This document shows positions 1 to 6,645 of a stretch of DNA of 14,526 nt, in pieces. A model generated the notes under the pieces. The model was not told where the DNA came from. It made no database searches and saw only the letters and a program-made list of their open reading frames with translations. The position numbers and the translations under genes are program-made. The stretch is taken from NCBI GenBank assembly GCA_023443765.1, contig JAEZTA010000056.1, positions 1-14,526 of the forward strand. Reading direction: 5' to 3'. Every line of letters starts with the position of its first letter. The stretch's first letter is position 1. This stretch comes from Bacteroidota bacterium. GTDB taxonomy: Bacteria > Bacteroidota > Bacteroidia > Bacteroidales > Rikenellaceae.

Positions 1-169
1 GCTCAACGGGGCCTATGCCATGGGGGTGAGCCGCGAGTATGGAAGCATTACTTTAGGTAAAGTAGCTAATTTTTTCATAACCAAACCAATGTCGTCCGTT
101 GAATTTTTCTCGTATGCTTACCAGACGCCGTTGATTCACCGGGTATTCCTGCGCGGAAAGGAGGCTTAG
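1..169 (+). CDS. hutI: Imidazolonepropionase, C-terminal fragment (gene cut by window edge)
   Basis: The reading frame is open from base 2 to the TAG at 167-169 and gives 55 residues that begin LNGAYAMGVSREYGSITLG and end VFLRGKEA. The pattern of an AMG helix, GSI.LGK.A.F.I, then a Y....LI..V.L.GK tail is typical of the C-terminus of the metal-dependent amidohydrolase family, and the spacing fits imidazolonepropionase. That cytoplasmic enzyme opens the imidazolone ring in histidine degradation (imidazolonepropionate to formiminoglutamate). The metal-binding residues lie in the missing N-terminal part, so activity cannot be judged and another amidohydrolase of the same fold is possible. The rest of a hut operon would be expected to the left. 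The next gene starts 108 bases downstream and is unrelated in function. Confidence 0.65.
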   Translation, partial: LNGAYAMGVSREYGSITLGKVANFFITKPMSSVEFFSYAYQTPLIHRVFLRGKEA

Positions 170-277
170 GGAACCTTGTTTGAGGGCGGAGGTCTTACCG
201 CTTTTGACTGGTTCTGCGCAGGCAAATTCATGGGTGAAAATCGGCGGGTACGGCTTGGTTTTTGACCGTTGAAACGT

Positions 278-1180
278 ATGCGAACCTTATTACTGATAAT
301 TTGCCTCGCCCTGTGCGGGGCTGTAAATGGACAGAATATGAAACCGTTGACACCGGAAGAGAAGCGGGTGATTGTGGACAAGGGGACCGAAGCCCCCTTC
401 ACGGGCCGCTATTACAAGCACAACGAAGCCGGGACCTATGTCTGCCGGCAGTGCGGCGCGCCGTTGTACCGTTCGTCGGACAAGTTCGACGCGGGATGCG
501 GCTGGCCGAGTTTCGACGACGAAATTCCCGGAGCCGTGAAGCGGACCATAGACGCCGACGGACGGCGTACCGAGATCACCTGTGCCCGGTGCGGCGCTCA
601 TTTGGGGCATGTTTTTGCAGGAGAGGGATTTACGCCAAAAAACACACGCCACTGTGTCAACTCCGTGTCGCTGGTCTTCGAACCCGCCAAAAAGGAGCAG
701 ACCGAGACTGCGATCTTCGCCGGAGGTTGTTTCTGGGGCGTCGAGCACCTGCTGTCGAAAGAGCCCGGGGTGCTCGATGTCGAATCGGGTTATATCGGCG
801 GCCACACCGAAAATCCCACTTACGAGCAGGTTTGCAGCCACCGCACGGGCCATGCTGAGGCAGTGCGGGTGACGTTTGATCCCGCGAAGGTCTCCTATGA
901 AAAGCTGGCGCGGCTCTTTTTCGAGATTCACGACCCTACGCAGGTTGACCGGCAAGGGCCGGATATTGGCGACCAGTACCGTTCCGAGGTTTTCTATACG
1001 ACACCTGCCCAGCGCGCGACGACCGAAAAACTGATCGCCGAACTGCGTGCGAAGGGGTACGATGTCGTGACGCGCGTCACGCAGGCTACGACGTTCTGGC
1101 CCGCGGAAGGGTATCATCAGGACTATTACAAGCGCAAAGGGACGCAGCCCTATTGTCACGCTTACACCAAGCGGTTTTAA
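278..1180 (+). CDS. msrAB: Exported bifunctional methionine sulfoxide reductase MsrB-MsrA fusion
   Basis: The protein reduces both R- and S-methionine sulfoxide in oxidised proteins. Using the ATG at 278 (300 residues), residues 1-19 are a hydrophobic signal peptide ending near VNG-Q, so it probably works in the periplasm. The MsrB domain comes first (about 23-135), with zinc cysteine pairs C56/C59 and C102/C105, a CGWPSF block at 74-79 and catalytic C126 in RHCVNS. The MsrA domain follows (about 143-300), with catalytic C151 in GGCFWGVE, a TGHAEAV motif and later cysteines C186 and C293 that could resolve disulfides. The domain order is the reverse of the A-then-B order in the Neisseria fusion. 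An in-frame TTG at 269 would add MKR; the ATG is preferred. A strong hairpin terminator follows directly. Reducing power for a periplasmic enzyme would have to come from a partner outside the window. Confidence 0.93.
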   Translation: MRTLLLIICLALCGAVNGQNMKPLTPEEKRVIVDKGTEAPFTGRYYKHNEAGTYVCRQCGAPLYRSSDKFDAGCGWPSFDDEIPGAVKRTIDADGRRTEITCARCGAHLGHVFAGEGFTPKNTRHCVNSVSLVFEPAKKEQTETAIFAGGCFWGVEHLLSKEPGVLDVESGYIGGHTENPTYEQVCSHRTGHAEAVRVTFDPAKVSYEKLARLFFEIHDPTQVDRQGPDIGDQYRSEVFYTTPAQRATTEKLIAELRAKGYDVVTRVTQATTFWPAEGYHQDYYKRKGTQPYCHAYTKRF

Positions 1181-1183
1181 CTG

Positions 1184-1216
1184 AAAACTCCCGGCCTGTG
1201 AAGGTCGGGAGTTTTT
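1184..1216 (+). terminator. Intrinsic terminator of the msrAB transcript
   Basis: A 13-base stem (1184-1196 with 1203-1215, one G-T wobble) closes a 6-base loop and runs into TTTTT four bases after the stop codon. The A-run on the other arm means it could also stop the converging minus-strand glycosyltransferase transcript, whose stop is at 1234. Confidence 0.9.
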
Positions 1217-1233
1217 ATTGGGAGTAGAATATA

Positions 1234-2082
1234 CTATTTCAGCAGGTTGTCGTCCTCGTCCTTGTATTCCGATTTCGAGGTGAAGACCCCGCCGAGGCTT
1301 TTCAGCGCTTTGACGGCCCGGACCTTAAAACTGTCCATCAGCGAACCGTCCTTCGAAACGGTTCCGTAGCCTGTCACGGCCCGCGCCCGGCGTTTGCGGA
1401 CGAAGGCGATGCGGCCGTATTGTTTGAGACCGAGGGCCAGCGAGCCGTCCTCGCCGCGGATGATGTCGGTACGGATGCCGACCTTGCGGGCCAGGGAGGT
1501 GTTGTAGGCAAAGACCAGTCCCCGCACGCTCAGTTCGGGGCGCTTGAACGATTGGAGCCACAGGTGCATGTCCCGGGCCAGTTCGTAGAACCAAAGTCCG
1601 AAGGCCGAGTGTGTGGCGTCGGGAATGTAGCTCCACAGCGAACTCACGGCCACGACATCCTTGTGCTCCAACGCTTCGACCATCGTTTCGACGTAGCGCG
1701 GCGGGTACATCGTATCGGCGTCGATGTTGATGTGGTATTTCCCGCGGGCACGGCCCAGTCCACAGAGGCGCGCATGGCCGCATCCGGGTGTCGTTTCCTT
1801 TTTCCACGGAAGTCCGAGGGCTTCGAGCACCTCCGCCGTGCGATCCTTCGACATATTGTCCGTCCCGATGATCTCCATCGGGTAGCGGCATCGCTGCTCG
1901 GCGAGCGACCAGAGGCAGGCTGTCAGCCGCTTCTCTTCGTTGTAGGCGATGATCGACACCGTCACCAGCGGTTTGTCCGACTGCCGTTCGGCGAGTTTCG
2001 CACGCACTTCGGCCACGACATCCGCAGGGACCTCGGCGAAGGGTTTTTCATAGACGGGAAGGTATTTCGAATACCATTTCAT
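1234..2082 (-). CDS. Family 2 (GT-A fold) glycosyltransferase
   Basis: This 282-residue soluble protein has the family 2 signature. A nucleotide-sugar-binding strand VSIIAYNEE lies at 42-50, TDNMSKD at 74-80, the metal-binding DAD at 121-123 in NIDADTMYPP, and a likely catalytic acidic pair E211-D212 in RGEDGSLA. No membrane segment is visible, so it should be cytoplasmic or peripheral and transfer a sugar from an activated donor to a glycan or lipid acceptor. Donor and acceptor cannot be read from the sequence. It is a single-gene transcript with a good Bacteroidetes promoter 16-52 bases upstream, is not part of a visible polysaccharide cluster, and its GC-rich codon use matches its neighbours. 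The C-terminus is charged and probably flexible (KSEYKDEDDN). Confidence 0.85.
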   Translation of the reverse strand: MKWYSKYLPVYEKPFAEVPADVVAEVRAKLAERQSDKPLVTVSIIAYNEEKRLTACLWSLAEQRCRYPMEIIGTDNMSKDRTAEVLEALGLPWKKETTPGCGHARLCGLGRARGKYHINIDADTMYPPRYVETMVEALEHKDVVAVSSLWSYIPDATHSAFGLWFYELARDMHLWLQSFKRPELSVRGLVFAYNTSLARKVGIRTDIIRGEDGSLALGLKQYGRIAFVRKRRARAVTGYGTVSKDGSLMDSFKVRAVKALKSLGGVFTSKSEYKDEDDNLLK

Positions 2083-2103
2083 ACGAATCCGGATTTTGTA
2101 TCA

Positions 2104-2134
2104 CAAAGATACTATTAAATTCCGCACCTCCAAA
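2104..2134 (-). promoter_or_regulatory. Bacteroidetes-type promoter for the family 2 glycosyltransferase
   Basis: Reading the minus strand, a -33 box TTTG (2131-2134) is followed after 19 bases by a -7 box TATCTTTG (2104-2111). This matches the known Bacteroidetes primary sigma factor consensus TTTG-N19-TAnnTTTG. Transcription would start near 2098, giving a leader of about 16 bases before the ATG at 2082. Confidence 0.8.
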
Positions 2135-2278
2135 TGATCCGGAATCTGTTTGAGGGCCGATTTTCAGACCTTGACTGTGGTGATGTCGGCCCAGTTGGAG
2201 GGCGGTTTTTCGAAAGGTGCCATTCAGAAGACTCACGGCGATATATATGATTCATTTCACCCTTAAAACTATCATAAA

Positions 2279-2791
2279 ATGAAACCTGCCATTTTGATTC
2301 TGACAGCAGCCCTGCTTATGCTGGGCGGAGGTTTTGTTGCATGCAATGACTCGGAAGAACCCGAAGTCATCGGCACTCCTCCTGTTTCTGCCCCCACGGA
2401 TGTAGCGACTTTTTTCAGGACGTATCTGCCGCCGAATTCCTATTCGCACCCCGAACCGGCATTCAACTTCAGCGAAATCGATTATCACGACACCGAATGT
2501 TTCGTGATCAACAGCCTGGAAGAGTTCAAGGCTGTCGCACCTCCTTCAGTCGAACTGCCGGTAATTGACTTTGAGAAATACACGCTTATTATCGGACAGC
2601 ATAGTTTAGGAGATCCCGGATACACTTCAGAAAAACAAGCTGTCGATACCGAATCCGATAAGATGACCTTGAATTTGGTGTACAAGCGAATGAAGGGAGC
2701 GTATCCGGCGGCTGTAACTACTTTCTATTTTTGGGGACTATACCCCAAACTGCCCGAAAAAACGCTTACTGTTAACAAAATCATAATTTAA
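2279..2791 (+). CDS. Lipoprotein of unknown function
   Basis: The 170-residue protein starts with a lipoprotein signal peptide: MKPAILILTAALLMLGGG, then FVAC with the lipidated cysteine at position 22. The N-D-S-E-E-P that follows is an acidic stretch of the kind linked to surface export of Bacteroidetes lipoproteins, so the protein may sit on the cell surface. The mature part has a proline-rich linker (31-40) and a small domain from about residue 70 with the pattern CFVINSLEEFK, IDFEKYTLIIG and TFYFWGLYPKLP, predicted to be mostly beta strand. The rhythm loosely recalls PrcB-like beta domains, but the likeness is too weak to name it. The gene stands alone between the glycosyltransferase and a converging operon. 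No plus-strand promoter was recognised upstream. Confidence 0.75.
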   Translation: MKPAILILTAALLMLGGGFVACNDSEEPEVIGTPPVSAPTDVATFFRTYLPPNSYSHPEPAFNFSEIDYHDTECFVINSLEEFKAVAPPSVELPVIDFEKYTLIIGQHSLGDPGYTSEKQAVDTESDKMTLNLVYKRMKGAYPAAVTTFYFWGLYPKLPEKTLTVNKIII

Positions 2792-2807
2792 ATATTCGGA
2801 TATTAGG

Positions 2808-2842
2808 AAAAAAGCTGCACGCAGAGCACGTGCGTCCAGCTT
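2808..2842 (-). terminator. Intrinsic terminator of the hydrolase-umuD-SDR operon
   Basis: Bases 2812-2823 pair with 2831-2842 (one C-C mismatch), and on the minus strand the stem is followed by TTTTTT (2808-2813). The stem overlaps the TAA stop of the dehydrogenase at 2841-2843. On the plus strand there is no T-run, so it should not act efficiently on the lipoprotein gene. Confidence 0.75.
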
Positions 2843-3590
2843 ATTCGCAGTAGATCATTTTCTTGGTCATGCCGCCGTCGACAACGATGTTCTGTCCGTC
2901 GATGAAATCGTTTTTGGGATCGGCCAGAAACAGGCATGCACGGGCGATGTCGGCGGGACGGCCGATGCGTCCCGAGGGGTGCTGACGGCGGTCCTGTTCG
3001 CTGACAGGGCCGAATTTCCCGTTGTCGATCCATCCGGGGCTGATGCAGTTGACCGTGACGTTGTACTCCGCGAACGAGAGGGCCAGCGCATGTGTCAGCG
3101 ACACAATGCCGCCCTTCGATGCGGCATAACCCTCCGAGCCGGGTTCGCTCTGGAGCCAGCGTGTCGACGCGATGTTGACGATACGGCCGTAGCGGCTGCG
3201 GCCTTCGGGCGTGTTGCGCCGCGCGGCCATCCATTGTGATGTGACGAATACGGGCCGCAGATTGACCGCAAGGATGCGGTCGAACTGTTCAAGGGAGGTC
3301 TCGGCGAGAGGTGAAAACTCGCTGATCCCGGCATTGTTGATGAGGATGTCGATGTCGCCGAAACGGTCGCAGGCCGCTTCCAGCGCATCGCGCAGGGCGT
3401 CGGCATCGGCTACGTCGGCGGGGTAGAATGCAGCCCCGGTGGCGCGGGCCGTCGCTTCGCCCTGCACGGTGTCCGTGTCGCAGAATGCGGTTTCAGCCCC
3501 CGCGAGGCGCAGCGCTTCGACAATGCCCCGGCCGATGCCGTGGGCGCCGCCCGTGACGAAGGCGGTTTTTCCGGTGAGGTTTTTCTGCAT
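2841..3590 (-). CDS. Short-chain dehydrogenase/reductase (SDR)
   Basis: This 249-residue classical SDR carries the whole active-site set: dinucleotide-binding TGGAHGIG at 13-20, NNAG at 85-88, catalytic S142 in NIAS, Y155 and K159 in YAASK, and the ISPGWI segment at 183-188. D38 at the end of the second strand favours NAD(H) over NADP(H). It should be a cytoplasmic oxidoreductase acting on a hydroxyl or keto group; the family resembles glucose 1-dehydrogenase and 3-oxoacyl-ACP reductases, but the substrate cannot be set. It is the last gene of a minus-strand run: the UmuD-like gene ends 4 bases before its ATG, implying coupled translation, and a terminator overlaps its stop. The MTKKMIYCE tail is longer than the usual VDGG ending. 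Confidence 0.9.
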   Translation of the reverse strand: MQKNLTGKTAFVTGGAHGIGRGIVEALRLAGAETAFCDTDTVQGEATARATGAAFYPADVADADALRDALEAACDRFGDIDILINNAGISEFSPLAETSLEQFDRILAVNLRPVFVTSQWMAARRNTPEGRSRYGRIVNIASTRWLQSEPGSEGYAASKGGIVSLTHALALSFAEYNVTVNCISPGWIDNGKFGPVSEQDRRQHPSGRIGRPADIARACLFLADPKNDFIDGQNIVVDGGMTKKMIYCE

Positions 3591-3594
3591 AGGG

Positions 3595-4032
3595 TCAGAA
3601 TTTCTGGATCGAGTAGGTGACGACGCCCCAGACCGAAAAATCGTCGTCGGGGTTCACCTCGATCGGTTTATAGCGTTTGTTGGCGGGCATCAGCGTGATC
3701 CGCCCTTTGTCCATGCGCACCCGCTTGAGGGTGAACTCCCCGCCGAGAAAGCAGACCGCCACGCAGCCGTCGTAAGGCTCGATGGATTTGTCCGCGACCA
3801 GCAGGTCGCCGTCGCAGATGCAGTCGTCCTTCATCGAATCGCCGCTCACGCGGGCGAAGAACGTCGCTGCGGGGTTGCGGACGAGCGTAAGGTTCAGGTC
3901 GAGGGGCGGTTCCAGATGATCGTCGGCGGGCGACGGGAAGCCTGCGGACACGCCGCTGGAGGCCACCGGAACGTCGAGTTCCGAGGCCGTGTCGGGCGTG
4001 ATGAATTGAAGTCGTATATCCTGGTTGTCCAT
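3595..4032 (-). CDS. umuD: UmuD-like self-cleaving S24 peptidase (DNA polymerase V accessory type)
   Basis: In the SOS response UmuD binds RecA filaments, cuts itself and then supports error-prone polymerase V. With the ATG at 4032 the product has 145 residues, close to E. coli UmuD. A probable cleavage site A30-G31 lies in SAGFPSPADDH, which closely resembles the UmuD cleavage region. The catalytic serine is S66 in GDSMK and the catalytic lysine is K103 in TLKRVR. There is no N-terminal DNA-binding domain, which separates it from LexA. The frame stays open upstream to 4122, but that would overlap the preceding gene and add a segment foreign to the family. No umuC lies next to it: the gene follows a hydrolase by 43 bases and precedes an SDR by 4. 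Confidence 0.88.
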   Translation of the reverse strand: MDNQDIRLQFITPDTASELDVPVASSGVSAGFPSPADDHLEPPLDLNLTLVRNPAATFFARVSGDSMKDDCICDGDLLVADKSIEPYDGCVAVCFLGGEFTLKRVRMDKGRITLMPANKRYKPIEVNPDDDFSVWGVVTYSIQKF

Positions 4033-4075
4033 TGCGTCGTTGTACCGATGCAAAGGTGCGAAAAATTCTGCGGAT

Positions 4076-4696
4076 CTACTTGCCCAGGTTGAGAAAAATT
4101 CCGGCGTCGCCGAAGATTTCAATCATTCCGGGCACGGTCGCTTCGCGGTTCCAGTCGCGCTGAAGTTCGCATGCCAGCTGGGCGATGCTCGTCAGGTGCG
4201 CTCCGGCCTGAGCGACACGTTTCAGAGCGGCTTTGTGCGCTGCGCGCGAGGTTCCGCCCACGGCGTCGACGACGGGGTAGACCTCGTAGCCTTCGGCGAG
4301 TGCGTCGAGGGTGGGGAAGGTGAGGCACGCCTCGGTCCACAGCGCCGTCATGATCAGTTTGGTGCGGCCCGTGTCCTTCACCGCCTCGTAGAACTCCATG
4401 TCCTCCCAGGCGTTGATCGTCGTACGGTCGTAGGAGGGAATGCCGCCCAAGATGCGTTTCAGGGCGGGGATGGTGTCCTTGCTGCCGCCGGCGACGTTGA
4501 CCGTCGAGAGGAGCACCGGGAGGTGGTAGTTGCGGGCGATGCGCGCCACCAGCAGGATGTTGCGCACGAGCTCGGCGCGGTTCATGGAGTTGATCGAATT
4601 GATCTGCGTCGGCTGGTAGTCGATGACCACGAGGACCGAGTTTTCGGGGGTCAGGAGCCGGTCATGCACCGGGTCCCGGACAGGTAAACTGCTCAT
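4076..4696 (-). CDS. Isochorismatase-fold hydrolase, YcaC-like
   Basis: The 206-residue product (ATG at 4696; an upstream in-frame ATG at 4735 would add 13 unlike residues) matches the length and layout of the YcaC family of cysteine hydrolases. VLVVIDYQ at 21-28 supplies D26, and TEACLTFPTL at 121-130 supplies the nucleophile C124. The INAWED block at 94-99 and the AQAGAHLTS...ACELQRDW tail (162-182) are typical of YcaC rather than true isochorismatases. The basic residue ahead of INAW is R91 instead of an obvious lysine, so the third catalytic residue is uncertain. YcaC proteins are cytoplasmic, oligomeric and of unclear substrate. The gene appears to lead a minus-strand transcript with umuD and the SDR, divergent from the EamA transporter. 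No -7 box was found ahead of it. Confidence 0.85.
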   Translation of the reverse strand: MSSLPVRDPVHDRLLTPENSVLVVIDYQPTQINSINSMNRAELVRNILLVARIARNYHLPVLLSTVNVAGGSKDTIPALKRILGGIPSYDRTTINAWEDMEFYEAVKDTGRTKLIMTALWTEACLTFPTLDALAEGYEVYPVVDAVGGTSRAAHKAALKRVAQAGAHLTSIAQLACELQRDWNREATVPGMIEIFGDAGIFLNLGK

Positions 4697-4794
4697 TGCG
4701 TCAGAATTTGAAATGGTTTGCCGGAAAGGGGGCAAAAACCGTTCCCCGGCTGTGTTTTTCGGGCCGCAGCGGCATCGAATGGCGATTTATTTCC

Positions 4795-4802
4795 TACTTT
4801 TG
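4795..4802 (+). promoter_or_regulatory. Probable -7 box for the eamA-mbfA transcript
   Basis: TACTTTTG fits the Bacteroidetes -7 consensus TAnnTTTG and lies 21 bases before the ATG at 4824. No TTTG or TTG was found at the expected -33 distance, so the promoter may be weak or need an activator. It supports 4824 as the start over the upstream in-frame ATG at 4623, which overlaps the divergent gene. Confidence 0.5.
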
Positions 4803-4823
4803 CGCTTAAATCAAAAAACGTTT

Positions 4824-5702
4824 ATGAATCGCGTAAAAGGCATTCTCTGGGCGGCCCTGTCCTCGTCGACATTCGGACTGGCTCCGCTGTTCACCCTGTT
4901 GCTGCTGGGCGTGGGTTATTCGTCGTTCGAGGTGCTGACCTACCGCTGGGGAGTCGCCACGCTCTGCCTGGGGGCATACGGCGTGCTGGCCGGGTGTAAC
5001 TTCCGCCTCACGAGGCCCCAGCTGGGCACGGTGTTCTTCCTGAGCCTGTTCCGCGCCGCAACGTCGCTGAGTCTGGTGTTCGCTTACCAGCATATCGCCA
5101 GCGGGGTGGCCTCCACGATTCACTTCATGTATCCGTTGGTCGTGGCCTGCGTGATGATCTGTTTCTTCCGCGAGCGCGGATCGGCGTGGACCTTTGCGGC
5201 CATCGGCATGTCGATCGTCGGGGCCGTGCTGCTGTCATTGGGCAATGTCGATTTCACGCGCGGCAATACGACGCTGGGAATCATTTCGGCGATTGTTTCG
5301 GTGGTCTCCTACGGCGGTTATATCGTGGGCGTGCGCCGGAGCCGGGCGGTCGAGATCAACTCGACGGTGCTGACCTGCTATGTGATGGCGTTCGGTGCGT
5401 TGCTCTTCACCGCCGGGGGATTCCTGACGGGCGGCATCCGACTCGAAACCGATCCGCATACGTGGCTCTACATCCTCGGCGTGGCCATTCCGGCAACGGC
5501 CGTTTCGAACATGGCGCTGGTGCAGGCCATCAAGAGCATCGGGCCGACGCTGACCTCGATATTCGGGGCCATGGAGCCCGTGACGGCCGTGGTGATCGGC
5601 ATCTGGGTGTTTGCGGAACCTTTCACGGTGAAGGGCGCGGCGGGTATTCTGCTGATCGTGGCGGCGGTGTCGATCGTCGTTCTGCGGAGCCGCAAAGAGT
5701 AG
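4824..5702 (+). CDS. EamA (DMT superfamily) inner-membrane transporter
   Basis: The 292-residue product is almost entirely hydrophobic, with about ten membrane helices in two repeated halves, the usual build of EamA/RhaT drug-metabolite transporters. The first half opens with GILWAALSSSTFGLAPLF and the second with GIISAIVSVVSYGGYIVG. Each half ends with the family's paired motif: ASTIHFMYPLVVACVMICFF and then GAMEPVTAVVIGIWVF followed by a glycine-rich last helix. Such proteins export or import small metabolites such as amino acids or nucleosides; the substrate is not readable. The frame is open back to 4623, but the ATG at 4824 gives the normal N-terminus and follows a -7 box. The ferritin/VIT gene begins 24 bases after the stop, so the two are probably co-transcribed. 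Confidence 0.88.
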   Translation: MNRVKGILWAALSSSTFGLAPLFTLLLLGVGYSSFEVLTYRWGVATLCLGAYGVLAGCNFRLTRPQLGTVFFLSLFRAATSLSLVFAYQHIASGVASTIHFMYPLVVACVMICFFRERGSAWTFAAIGMSIVGAVLLSLGNVDFTRGNTTLGIISAIVSVVSYGGYIVGVRRSRAVEINSTVLTCYVMAFGALLFTAGGFLTGGIRLETDPHTWLYILGVAIPATAVSNMALVQAIKSIGPTLTSIFGAMEPVTAVVIGIWVFAEPFTVKGAAGILLIVAAVSIVVLRSRKE

Positions 5703-5726
5703 TCGAACTTCAAAACAACCGATGAT

Positions 5727-6590
5727 ATGGATGCGATATTGGAAAACGTGGCCGGACTTCAGTGCGACGAAGCGACCTCCTACGAGGTTTACCGGCGGTT
5801 GGCGGCCATGGAGAAAGATCCGTCGAACCGCGACGTGCTGCTCCGCATTGCGGCGGATGAAAAACGCCATTATGCCCTGCTGCGCGCCCGGACGGGACGT
5901 GAGGTTGCGCCCGCGCGGCGGAAGGTGTGGCTTTATATGTTGCTGGTGCGCGTGCTGGGGCTGACGTTCACCGTGCGGCGGATGGAGATGGACGAGACGG
6001 CTTCTGCGGAGGTCTATGCGCGGTATCCCGATATGGAGGATTTTGTGCAGATGGCCCGTGACGAGGAACGCCACGAGCAGGACTTGATCGGGATGATCAA
6101 CGAAGAGCGGTTGGAGTACATGGGCTCGGTGGTACTGGGACTGAACGATGCGCTGGTCGAGTTTACGGGAGCATTGGCCGGCTTTACGCTGGCGCTCGGC
6201 GACTCGCGGCTGATCGCCCTGACGGGCAGCATCACGGGTATTGCGGCGGCACTCTCGATGGCTTCGTCCGAATATCTTTCGACCAAATCCGACAACGCCC
6301 CGGGCAAACATCCGGTCAAGGCGGCAGTCTATACCGGTATTGCTTATGTCATAACGGTCGTTGCCCTCGTACTGCCGTTCGTGCTGATTCCGAATGCGCT
6401 GATCGCGCTGGCTGTCATGCTGGCGGCGGCATTGCTGATCATTGCGCTGTTCAACTATTATTACGCCGTAGCGCGCCGCGAGAGCTTCCGTCGTCGCTTC
6501 ACCGAAATGGCCGTGCTGAGTTTTTCGGTGGCGGGAATCAGCTTTCTGATCGGTTACCTGCTGAAAGCCGTCACCGGCATCGAGGCGTAA
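5727..6590 (+). CDS. mbfA: Ferritin-like domain fused to VIT1/CCC1 membrane domain (MbfA-like iron transporter)
   Basis: The 287-residue protein has two parts. Residues 1-128 form a rubrerythrin-like four-helix bundle with two matching half-sites, E15/E20 with E45xxH48 and E90/E95 with E113xxH116, which would bind a di-iron centre. Residues 130-283 form a VIT1/CCC1 domain with about five membrane helices, including VLGLNDALVEFTGALAG (136-152) and SITGIAAALSMASSEYLS (168-185). The same architecture is known in MbfA of alpha-proteobacteria, an inner-membrane exporter that protects against iron and peroxide stress; transfer of that role here is inference. The start ATG at 5727 lies 24 bases after the EamA stop, consistent with one transcript. 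A strong bidirectional terminator begins 18 bases after the stop. Manganese or other divalent metals are alternative substrates. Confidence 0.88.
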   Translation: MDAILENVAGLQCDEATSYEVYRRLAAMEKDPSNRDVLLRIAADEKRHYALLRARTGREVAPARRKVWLYMLLVRVLGLTFTVRRMEMDETASAEVYARYPDMEDFVQMARDEERHEQDLIGMINEERLEYMGSVVLGLNDALVEFTGALAGFTLALGDSRLIALTGSITGIAAALSMASSEYLSTKSDNAPGKHPVKAAVYTGIAYVITVVALVLPFVLIPNALIALAVMLAAALLIIALFNYYYAVARRESFRRRFTEMAVLSFSVAGISFLIGYLLKAVTGIEA

Positions 6591-6607
6591 GCTTTCGGAT
6601 CGGATAC

Positions 6608-6641
6608 AAAAAATCCCGGAGCGCAAACTCCGGGATTTTTG
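6608..6641. terminator. Bidirectional terminator between converging genes
   Basis: A perfect 12-base stem (6609-6620 with 6629-6640) with an 8-base loop has an A-run on its left arm and a T-run on its right arm. It can therefore end both the plus-strand eamA-mbfA transcript and the minus-strand EEP-family gene whose stop is at 6646. Confidence 0.92.
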
Positions 6642-6645
6642 TGTT

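Noticed and set aside
262..858. Other long frames over msrAB, including 262-858 plus and 290-1159 minus
   Set aside because: They overlap a fully conserved MsrB-MsrA reading frame and have composition typical of shadow frames.
2154..2192. GGGCCGA/TCGGCCC inverted repeat upstream of the lipoprotein gene
   Set aside because: The 7-base arms are separated by 25 bases and show no T-run or known riboswitch layout; it may be chance in GC-rich DNA.
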